NCBI GenBank assembly: GCA_016297855.1
Contig: JAEDFW010000089.1
Location: 1-7,223, forward strand
Direction of reading: 5' to 3'
DNA from: Oscillospiraceae bacterium
GTDB taxonomy: Bacteria > Bacillota > Clostridia > Oscillospirales > Oscillospiraceae
Length of the DNA: 7,223 nt
Below the pieces are notes generated by a model, which saw nothing but the letters and a program-made list of their open reading frames with translations, did no database searches and was not told where the DNA came from. Below, in pieces: positions 1 to 7,223 of the stretch; position 1 is the stretch's first letter; every line of letters starts with the position of its first letter. The translations under genes and the position numbers were made by a program.

Positions 1-25
1 TGGCAGGGCGGGTGCTTCTCAAGTA

Positions 26-2626
<2,601 letters not shown>

Positions 2627-2643
2627 ATGCTTCATCTCCCGTT

Positions 2644-2670
2644 TTAGCACTCTATCGTTTAGAGTGCTAA
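2644..2670 (-). promoter_or_regulatory. CIRCE operator (HrcA binding site) of clpB
   Basis: A perfect inverted repeat, TTAGCACTC, 9 nt, GAGTGCTAA, matches the canonical CIRCE consensus at all 18 arm positions. CIRCE is bound by the HrcA repressor, whose activity depends on GroEL, so transcription rises under heat or unfolding stress. Here it starts about 8 nt after the predicted transcription start and ends 17 nt before the clpB start codon, a typical place for blocking transcription; it would also form a hairpin in the 5' leader. I saw no CtsR-type tandem heptamer in the same region, so clpB appears to be under HrcA control. Confidence 0.97.
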
Positions 2671-2684
2671 TTCATTTTGTCAAC

Positions 2685-2713
2685 ATCATACTCTCATCCC
2701 CCGGATTTGTCAA
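2685..2713 (-). promoter_or_regulatory. Sigma-A promoter of clpB
   Basis: Read on the minus strand, a consensus -35 TTGACA (2708-2713) is followed after exactly 17 nt by -10 TATGAT (2685-2690), 5 of 6 to consensus. The predicted start of transcription is near 2678, giving a leader of about 52 nt that contains the CIRCE repeat. The near-consensus strength fits a housekeeping-sigma promoter held down by HrcA. Confidence 0.9.
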
Positions 2714-2892
2714 TGGGGCACGACCCTCCGGATTGTGATTTTTTTGTAAACATTTTTCACCAAATTTTTTCGGATTTCATAGATATTTAATATCTTGCCC
2801 CTAACATTTTTAATATCCCCTTGGTATTCTATACTTGCAAGAAGCGATTTACACTTTTTCATTTTCCCCTCATATATAGTTATGCAAAGAAG
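2714..2892. other. AT-rich intergenic stretch without a convincing gene
   Basis: This part of the 371-bp clpB/capA spacer is much richer in A and T than the flanking genes. I found no coding sequence with a ribosome binding site. The plus strand carries isolated promoter-like words, TATACT (2830-2835) without a recognisable -35 at 17 nt, and TTTACA (2848-2853) with TATATA (2873-2878) at a poor 19-nt spacing. Either could start a short transcript ending at the terminator at 2893-2930, but neither is strong enough to annotate as a promoter. Confidence 0.5.
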
Positions 2893-2930
2893 CCGTAAGC
2901 GAACTGGTCATTCGCTTACGGTTTTCTTTC
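2893..2930 (+). terminator. Orphan intrinsic terminator upstream of the capA promoter
   Basis: A perfect 11-bp stem (CCGTAAGCGAA at 2893-2903 pairing with TTCGCTTACGG at 2911-2921) with a 7-nt loop is followed by the U-rich tail TTTTCTTTC. This is a standard rho-independent terminator in plus orientation. No plus-strand gene precedes it in this spacer; clpB runs the other way. It may end a short untranslated RNA or insulate the capA promoter, which begins 19 nt further on. On the minus strand the tail is poorer, so a reverse role is less likely. Confidence 0.75.
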
Positions 2931-2948
2931 GTATTTTTGCAGATATTG

Positions 2949-2977
2949 TTGAAAAACGTCCGCTTTTCCGCTATGAT
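2949..2977 (+). promoter_or_regulatory. Sigma-A promoter of the capA-like gene
   Basis: A -35 TTGAAA (2949-2954, 5 of 6) and a -10 TATGAT (2972-2977, 5 of 6) are separated by 17 nt. The predicted start of transcription lies around 2984, just at the AAGGAGG ribosome binding site (2984-2990), so the leader would be very short, about 14 nt. The site lies downstream of the terminator at 2893-2930, so capA transcription is independent of anything upstream. Confidence 0.85.
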
Positions 2978-2997
2978 GGGAAAAAGGAGGCGTTCTT

Positions 2998-4266
2998 ATG
3001 GCAAACGGCAGAAAATCCTCCCGTGGGGCGGGTCTTGGTGCGGTACTGATTGTGCTGCTGCTCGCGGCGGTGATCACAGGCGGTATTGTGGTCTGGCGGG
3101 CTGCACAGCGGCAGGCTGATGCCGCGGCTGCGCGCGCGCAGGCTTCGCAGCAATCCGCGCAGAAGCAGCCGGCCGCGTCTGAACCGGAGCCGCAGGAAGA
3201 ACCGCTCGCGCGCGAGCTGGCGCCGGAGGTGCGTGAGTTTGCCGAAGCGGAACCGGAACCGGAGGACAATACCGTGACGCTCATGGCCGTGGGCGACAAC
3301 CTCATCCACAATACGATCTACTGGTCGGCGGAGCTGGAAGGCGGCGGCTACGACTTTACGCCGGTGTATGCGGATATTGCGCCGATCGTTTCCGAATACG
3401 ATCTGGCCTGCATCAATCAGGAGACGATCTATGTTTCCGATCCTGCCATGTATTCCAACTACCCGGACTTCGGCACGCCCACGCAGGTGGGTGACGCGCT
3501 GGCGCAGGCCGGCTTTGATGTGGTCACGCATGCGACAAATCACTGCTATGACAAGCTGGATACCGGAATCCTCGACACCATCGGTTTCTGGCGTGAAAAC
3601 CACCCCGAGATGACGATTCTCGGTATCCATGACACGCAGGACGACGCCGATACCGTCCGCGTCGTCGAGAAAAACGGGATCCGGCTGGCACTGCTCAACT
3701 ACACCTACGGGCTCAACTATTCCGCACCTGCCAATTCATACATGATCGATACGCTGAGCCGCGACAAGGTCCTTGCTGATCTGCAGAAGGCCGAATCGCA
3801 GGCCGATTTCACCGTCGTCTTTGTCCACTGGGGTGAGGAGGGGCAGACAAAGCCGTCACAGTCGCAGCGTGACTGGGCGCAGCTGCTTGCAAACGGCGGC
3901 GCAGATCTTGTCATCGGCGCGCATCCGCATGTGCTGCAGCCGCTTGAAACCGTTACCGCAGCCGATGGGCGCGAGGTTCCGGTGTTCTTCTCTCTGGGCA
4001 ATTTCGTTTCGCACCAGCTGACCGCCAGCGAGATGCTCGGCGGCATGGCCGGCGTGGAGCTGACAAAAACCGACAAGGGCGTGGAGCTCACGTCCTGCGA
4101 ATTGATTCCCACCATCAACGTCATCCTCTACCGCGGCTATTCCGGCGGCTTTGACTACCGGCCGATGCTGCTGCGCAATTACACCGAGGAGCTCGCCGAG
4201 CAGCACTGGATCGAGGGTACCGGCGCCGAACAGATGTGGAGCCTGTTCAACCAGATCACGGGATAA
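2998..4266 (+). CDS. CapA-family (PGA_cap) membrane-anchored metallophosphoesterase-like protein
   Basis: The 422-residue protein belongs to the CapA/PgsA family, named after a component of poly-gamma-glutamate capsule synthesis; its fold is that of calcineurin-like metallophosphoesterases. Visible parts: a short basic N terminus, one transmembrane helix (about 12-33), an Ala/Gln- then Glu/Pro-rich linker (about 36-91), then the catalytic-type domain. Family motifs are intact: AVGDNLIH (97-104), INQET (139-143), ATNHCYD (179-185), VFVHWGEE (274-281), GADLVIGAHPHVLQP (301-315) and FFSLGNFV (330-337), which supply the Asp, Asn and His residues expected at the metal site. The single anchor with a basic cytoplasmic end predicts an extracellular domain. 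The start has AAGGAGG 7 nt upstream. No capB/capC/pgs partner is adjacent, so a role in capsule synthesis is not supported here; many clostridial solitary CapA proteins have unknown substrates. Confidence 0.92.
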   Translation: MANGRKSSRGAGLGAVLIVLLLAAVITGGIVVWRAAQRQADAAAARAQASQQSAQKQPAASEPEPQEEPLARELAPEVREFAEAEPEPEDNTVTLMAVGDNLIHNTIYWSAELEGGGYDFTPVYADIAPIVSEYDLACINQETIYVSDPAMYSNYPDFGTPTQVGDALAQAGFDVVTHATNHCYDKLDTGILDTIGFWRENHPEMTILGIHDTQDDADTVRVVEKNGIRLALLNYTYGLNYSAPANSYMIDTLSRDKVLADLQKAESQADFTVVFVHWGEEGQTKPSQSQRDWAQLLANGGADLVIGAHPHVLQPLETVTAADGREVPVFFSLGNFVSHQLTASEMLGGMAGVELTKTDKGVELTSCELIPTINVILYRGYSGGFDYRPMLLRNYTEELAEQHWIEGTGAEQMWSLFNQITG

Positions 4267-4309
4267 CAAACGCCTCCCGCGGCAATGCCGCGGGAGGCGT
4301 TCGTTATCC
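4261..4309. terminator. Long inverted repeat, probable bidirectional terminator shared by convergent genes
   Basis: A 15-bp perfect GC-rich stem (4269-4283 with 4287-4301) around a 3-nt AAT loop extends outward through one A/C mismatch by seven more pairs, giving 22 of 23 pairs. It lies exactly between two converging genes and contains the stop codon of each (TAA at 4264-4266 on the plus strand, TAA read from 4304-4306 on the minus strand). The U-tract is weak on both sides (CGTTATCC on plus, TTTGTTATCC on minus), so termination rests on the very stable stem; this part is inference. Confidence 0.75.
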
Positions 4310-5224
4310 AAACAGCAGCTGCATGATCAGCGGGATCGTGACCATGCTCAAAAGCGTCGTCAAAAACACGCCGGACGAACCGAGCGTCTCGTCCGCGCCG
4401 TACTGGCAGCAGATCACGGAGGTATTGCTTGCTACCGGCATGCTGAGGATCACGACCGTCACGCCCAAAATCAGCTCGTTCGTCACGAACCGGTGCAGAA
4501 CGGCGTAGGCAAGCAGCGGAACGACAATCATTTTCATCAGTGCCAGCAGATACACGCGCCAGCGGGCAAACACACTCTTCAGCGGCATATGCGCCAGAGA
4601 GCAGCCAATGACCAGCATACAAAGCGGTGACGTCAGCTCGCCGATAAAATTCACCGACTGCCGCACAATCGCCGGGAATTGCACGCCGGTAAAATAGATG
4701 ACGTAGGCCAAAAGGGCGCTGATGATACACGGCGATTTCAGAACCGAAACAGAGAACCGGAAGCGGGCCTTGCCGGTGACCAGATGCACGCCGTAGCTCC
4801 AGCAGATCACCTGGAAGAACATCACGAATACCGATACATAGAACACGGCGCCGGGGCCAAACAGCGCGCTCACGACCGGATAGCCCATATAGCCGACATT
4901 GGAGAAAATGTACATGAATCGGTAGATCCCCTTATCCGCATCCGGTGCACGCAGAATCCGCGGAATCAGAAAGCTTGTACCAATCAGAAACACATAGCAC
5001 AGCGCGGCCACGCCCGTGAACTGCAGCATCTGCAAATTACTGAGCATCTTTTCATCCGTCATGACGGACGCCAGAATCAGCATCGGGTTCGCCAGATTCA
5101 CGACAAGAGCCGCAAGCACCTTGCCCGCGTCGCGGTTCAGCACGCCTCGCTTTGTAATGACATAGCCGATCACGATGGCCGTAAACAGGACGACCATCTG
5201 ATCGAACATCGCAGACAGATTCAT
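4304..5224 (-). CDS. AEC (auxin efflux carrier) family transporter
   Basis: This 306-residue protein is nearly all hydrophobic segments, about ten predicted membrane helices in two halves, as in the AEC family (Mem_trans, related to the bile acid:sodium symporter fold). Family-like features are the Asn/Pro-containing NLANPMLIL near residue 43-51, the glycine-rich YIFSNVGYMGYP near 109-120, and the C-terminal half with VILSMPVASNTSVI. Bacterial members export or exchange small organic acids such as malate or malonate; the substrate cannot be read from sequence. An AAGGAG (5235-5240) lies 10 nt before the ATG. It is the last gene of the queH operon, 21 nt after the preceding stop, and ends inside the inverted repeat at 4261-4309. 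Confidence 0.9.
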   Translation of the reverse strand: MNLSAMFDQMVVLFTAIVIGYVITKRGVLNRDAGKVLAALVVNLANPMLILASVMTDEKMLSNLQMLQFTGVAALCYVFLIGTSFLIPRILRAPDADKGIYRFMYIFSNVGYMGYPVVSALFGPGAVFYVSVFVMFFQVICWSYGVHLVTGKARFRFSVSVLKSPCIISALLAYVIYFTGVQFPAIVRQSVNFIGELTSPLCMLVIGCSLAHMPLKSVFARWRVYLLALMKMIVVPLLAYAVLHRFVTNELILGVTVVILSMPVASNTSVICCQYGADETLGSSGVFLTTLLSMVTIPLIMQLLFG

Positions 5225-5245
5225 TGCATGAACGCTCCTTGTATC

Positions 5246-6052
5246 TCAGCCGAAGCAGTCGGGACACGGCGTATAGTGGTTTTTTTCAGCCAGTTTGCGG
5301 CTGTAGGCCCAGAAGCTTCTCTGCACAAAGCGCGGGCAGTCATATTTGTGATACAGGCCCGTACCGTCGTCCTCAACAAACACGACGTAGCTGTCCATGA
5401 AATCGGCTTTGTTTTGCAGCTGCGCGTTTTTCTGTGTCAAAAGCTCGTTCTGCTCCGTGACCGCCTCGATGCTGCCGGCCAGTTCCTCGGCTGCGGCAGT
5501 CAGTTCCGCATTTTCCTGCTCCAGCTCCGCGATATGCGTCTGCTGGGCGGTCATATCGTACTGTGTCTGGCTCATCGAGCTTTCGGCGGCGTTCACGGTC
5601 GCCTGCAGGCTGTCGATCTTCTTCTGCTGCTCGTCCAGCCGTGCATTGGCCTCGTCCAGCTCGGCCGCCGTCGTCTCCAGCTCGAGCTGCAGCTCATCCA
5701 TCGTGTGTTCGCGCACATCCAGATCTGACTCGCGCACACGCAGCGCCACGCGCTGCCGTGCCAGCGTGGAAAGATGCCACGCCAGCACGCCCGTCAGGAT
5801 CGCGCACAGCACGCACACGATGGCAAAGGGAATACGGAAGCTGGCGCGCGGCTTGGCCGGCGCGCTCACGGGCTTCTTTGGCGCGGGCTTCGGCGCAGGC
5901 CGCTGCGGCTTCTGCATCCGCCCGGCGGGTGCGGCATGACGCTCCGGACGGCTTTCCCCGTCCAGCTCCAGCTCGCCGGGATTCAGGCCGCACTGCGCGC
6001 AGAACAGCTCCCCGTCGGCGACAGGCCGGCCGCATTTGATACAGGTGGTCAT
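5246..6052 (-). CDS. Uncharacterised zinc-ribbon / TM / coiled-coil protein with C-terminal HxxxC...CxxC motif
   Basis: I do not recognise this as a named gene. Reading from the chosen start (268 residues), it has an N-terminal zinc ribbon with CxxC pairs C4/C7 and C18/C21, a Pro/Ala/Lys-rich linker (about 40-70), one transmembrane helix (about 72-95), a long Glu/Gln/Leu-rich coiled coil (about 100-217), and a compact C-terminal module with YHKYDC (234-239) and a terminal CPDC (263-266). The spacing H235-x3-C239 ... C263-x2-C266 resembles small Ada-type metal-binding modules found at the ends of some secreted nucleases and surface proteins (family knowledge, not searched). The basic/Pro-rich side next to the helix suggests ribbon inside, coiled coil and second metal site outside. 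The start at 6052 is preferred over 6058 because AAGGAG (6060-6065) is 7 nt from it but only 1 nt from the other. It is the middle gene of the operon, 21 nt from each neighbour. Confidence 0.85.
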   Translation of the reverse strand: MTTCIKCGRPVADGELFCAQCGLNPGELELDGESRPERHAAPAGRMQKPQRPAPKPAPKKPVSAPAKPRASFRIPFAIVCVLCAILTGVLAWHLSTLARQRVALRVRESDLDVREHTMDELQLELETTAAELDEANARLDEQQKKIDSLQATVNAAESSMSQTQYDMTAQQTHIAELEQENAELTAAAEELAGSIEAVTEQNELLTQKNAQLQNKADFMDSYVVFVEDDGTGLYHKYDCPRFVQRSFWAYSRKLAEKNHYTPCPDCFG

Positions 6053-6073
6053 ACGCATTCTCCTTTCGCGGCG

Positions 6074-6619
6074 TCAGCCGATGATCTTCGACGGCTTGAG
6101 ATACCGTTCCTGCTCGGAAAAGACGCAGCCGCAGTATTTCTGCATATAAAATCCCAGCTCTCGGGCGCGTGCCTGCCCGTCACGGAACATGGGGCGAAAA
6201 TCCTGATAATAAAACGCCACACCGAACTGCTCCGCCGCGCGAAATGCCACATCCTTCATCAGCTCGTGATTCTGATAGGGGCTGATGAACAGTGACGACG
6301 TAAACGCGTCAAAGCCGCTCTCTTTGGCCGCGCGCGCCGTTTCAAACAGGCGCATCTCATAACATTTGACGCAGCGGCCCGCGATATCGTCGGCCACAGC
6401 CCGCACGAACGGGCGAAGGCCATAGTCGTCGCGCACCAGAAGCGGAAGGTCGATCGTTTTTGCATACTCCTGCAGGCAGTTGCGCCTAGCGCGGTATTCG
6501 GTGAAGGGGTGGATATTGGGGTTATACCAGTAGCCGGTGAGCTCGACCCCGTCGGCGCGCAGCGCATCGATCGGCATATTCGCGCACGGCGCGCAGCAGA
6601 TGTGCATCAGTAATTTCAT
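6074..6619 (-). CDS. queH: Epoxyqueuosine reductase QueH
   Basis: QueH (former DUF208 family) reduces epoxyqueuosine to queuosine in the anticodon wobble position of GUN tRNAs, replacing the cobalamin-dependent QueG by a non-orthologous enzyme. The 181-residue product carries the full cysteine set: HICCAPC (6-12), the substrate-side YNPNIHPFTEY (32-42), CVKC (83-86) in GRCVKCYEMR, TSSLFISPYQNH (107-118), and YCGCVFSEQER (162-172). These cysteines are known in the family to hold an iron-sulfur cluster and neighbouring iron site. The ATG has an AAGGAGG (6627-6633) 7 nt upstream. It is the first gene of a three-gene operon. Other queuosine genes (tgt, queA, queC-F) are not in this window, so the pathway context is unknown here. 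Confidence 0.96.
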   Translation of the reverse strand: MKLLMHICCAPCANMPIDALRADGVELTGYWYNPNIHPFTEYRARRNCLQEYAKTIDLPLLVRDDYGLRPFVRAVADDIAGRCVKCYEMRLFETARAAKESGFDAFTSSLFISPYQNHELMKDVAFRAAEQFGVAFYYQDFRPMFRDGQARARELGFYMQKYCGCVFSEQERYLKPSKIIG

Positions 6620-6675
6620 GGCCCGGCCTCCTTTTCATGGATCCCAGCGGAAAGCTCTTCGGGTTTTTCCGACAT

Positions 6676-6688
6676 TGTTAGTGTAACA
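6676..6688. repeat. Short inverted repeat over the queH -10 region
   Basis: TGTTA, 3 nt, TAACA forms a 13-bp symmetric site centred on the -10 hexamer of the queH promoter (6680-6685). Its place would suit a repressor operator, but five-base arms can occur by chance and I do not recognise the regulator. Confidence 0.3.
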
Positions 6689-6708
6689 TATTTTTTCTCC
6701 GCTGTACA
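6680..6708 (-). promoter_or_regulatory. Probable promoter of the queH operon
   Basis: On the minus strand, TGTACA (6703-6708, 4 of 6 to the -35 consensus) and TACACT (6680-6685, 4 of 6 to the -10 consensus) are 17 nt apart, and the -10 is preceded by TGT, an extended -10 TGN motif. Predicted start near 6673, leader about 54 nt. The match is moderate, and the only promoter-like pair I found in the spacer for this operon. Confidence 0.6.
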
Positions 6709-6749
6709 GAATGGAAAAAACGGGAGTTAAAGTTCGGCAAAAATGAACA

Positions 6750-6778
6750 TGGACAGCAAAATTGAAGCGTGCTATAAT
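6750..6778 (+). promoter_or_regulatory. Strong extended -10 promoter of ade
   Basis: TGGACA (6750-6755, 5 of 6) and a perfect TATAAT (6773-6778) are separated by 17 nt, with TGC just before the -10 making an extended -10. Transcription should begin near 6785, leaving a leader of about 54 nt, too short and lacking the conserved core for a purine riboswitch. It is divergent from the queH promoter, with about 42 bp between the two -35 boxes. Confidence 0.88.
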
Positions 6779-6838
6779 TTTCTCTAATATAAGCCAGTAG
6801 CAAAACTGAATGCCAGGCAACACAGGAGGATGATCGTT

Positions 6839-7223
6839 ATGGCAGGAACCACCGAGAGCTATGCGGGTAGAATCCAGCGAAAACTTTTGAAAAAGCAGCG
6901 CGTGATCGAGGCCGCCTCCGGACGGCAGAAGGCGGATCTGGTCTTGAAGAACGCGACCTACGTCTGCGTTTTTTCCAACCAGCTGCGCACCTGCGATATT
7001 GCCGTTGCCAACGGGCTGATCGTGGGCCTGGGCGAATATGAGGGCGAGCGCGAGATCGACATGACCGGCAAGATCGTCTGCCCGGGCTTCATCGACGCGC
7101 ACATCCATCTCGAGTCCAGCCTTGTTTCCCCGCGTGAATTTGCCCGCGCGACGCTGCCGCACGGCACCACCACCGTCATCACCGACCCGCACGAGATCAC
7201 CAACGTCATGGGCACCGACGGCA
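6839..7223 (+). CDS. ade: Adenine deaminase, N-terminal part (runs off the window)
   Basis: Adenine deaminase (EC 3.5.4.2) converts adenine to hypoxanthine plus ammonia in purine salvage; this is the Ade/AdeC metal-dependent amidohydrolase type. The first 128 codons are present and open to the window edge; the family is usually about 570-600 residues. Family motifs: GFIDAHIHLESS (83-94) with metal ligands H88 and H90, followed by LPHGTTTVITDPHEITNVMG (106-125), a near-signature of this enzyme. Residues 1-35 form a basic helical lead typical of the family. The ATG at 6839 has AGGAGG (6824-6829) 9 nt upstream; the in-frame ATG at 6830 touches that site and is unlikely to be used. The rest, including the C-terminal domain, cannot be judged. 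Confidence 0.95.
   Translation, partial: MAGTTESYAGRIQRKLLKKQRVIEAASGRQKADLVLKNATYVCVFSNQLRTCDIAVANGLIVGLGEYEGEREIDMTGKIVCPGFIDAHIHLESSLVSPREFARATLPHGTTTVITDPHEITNVMGTDG

Noticed and set aside
1..25. Possible terminator after clpB
   Set aside because: Only 25 bases follow the stop; GC-rich sequence is present but no full hairpin can be seen before the window edge.
2795..3049. 84-codon plus-strand frame spanning the orphan terminator and the capA start
   Set aside because: It runs through an intrinsic terminator and a strong promoter, overlaps capA in another frame, and has no ribosome binding site at its starts.
4679..5728. 349-codon plus-strand frame opposite the transporter and zinc-ribbon genes
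   Set aside because: It is antisense across two well-supported genes and their junction; the His/Gln/Arg-rich translation has no recognisable domain.
6620..6673. preQ1 riboswitch in the queH leader
   Set aside because: The leader is about 54 nt and lacks the conserved preQ1-I loop sequence and A-rich pseudoknot tail; only a weak CGGAAA/TTTCCG pairing (6648-6653 with 6666-6671) is visible.
6785..6838. Purine riboswitch before ade
   Set aside because: The predicted leader is shorter than a purine aptamer and has no three-way-junction core.
6830..6838. Earlier in-frame ATG for ade at 6830
   Set aside because: It directly abuts the AGGAGG ribosome binding site, whereas the ATG at 6839 has normal 9-nt spacing.
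6635..7192. 185-codon minus-strand frame opposite ade and the queH/ade spacer
   Set aside because: It crosses both divergent promoters and lies antisense to the conserved adenine deaminase start.

Overview
The window looks like ordinary chromosome from a moderately GC-rich member of the Bacillota, most likely a clostridial gut-type lineage (Oscillospirales-like is an inference from gene content and base composition, not proven). The signs are AAGGAGG-type ribosome binding sites 7-10 nt before most starts, sigma-A promoters with 17-nt spacers, a perfect CIRCE operator on a heat-shock gene, a QueH-type epoxyqueuosine reductase, a CapA-family protein and an Ade-type adenine deaminase. I saw no mobile elements, CRISPR arrays, tRNAs, rRNAs or phage genes.

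Layout from left to right. (1) Minus strand, 26-2626: clpB, the Hsp100 disaggregase, complete, with a textbook promoter (TTGACA-17-TATGAT) and a perfect CIRCE element between promoter and start. (2) Divergent intergenic region, 2627-2997: the clpB control region, an AT-rich stretch without a convincing gene, an orphan plus-strand intrinsic terminator (2893-2930), and the capA promoter. (3) Plus strand, 2998-4266: a membrane-anchored extracellular CapA-type metallophosphoesterase. (4) A near-perfect 49-bp inverted repeat (4261-4309) that holds the stop codons of both converging genes and probably acts as a shared terminator. (5) Minus strand, 6619 down to 4304: an apparent three-gene operon, queH, then a zinc-ribbon/TM/coiled-coil protein of unknown function, then an AEC-family transporter. 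Each pair is separated by exactly 21 nt, and the operon is read from a promoter at about 6680-6708. (6) Plus strand, 6839 to the window edge: the first 128 codons of adenine deaminase (ade), read from a strong promoter divergent from the queH one.

The genes fall into unrelated jobs: protein quality control (clpB), cell-envelope or polymer function (capA-like), tRNA queuosine modification (queH) with two passengers of unclear role, and purine salvage (ade). No new multi-gene system is evident. The items most worth a second look are the uncharacterised zinc-ribbon/coiled-coil protein with a second predicted metal site at its C terminus, the orphan terminator between two divergent promoters, and the inverted repeat shared by two stop codons.
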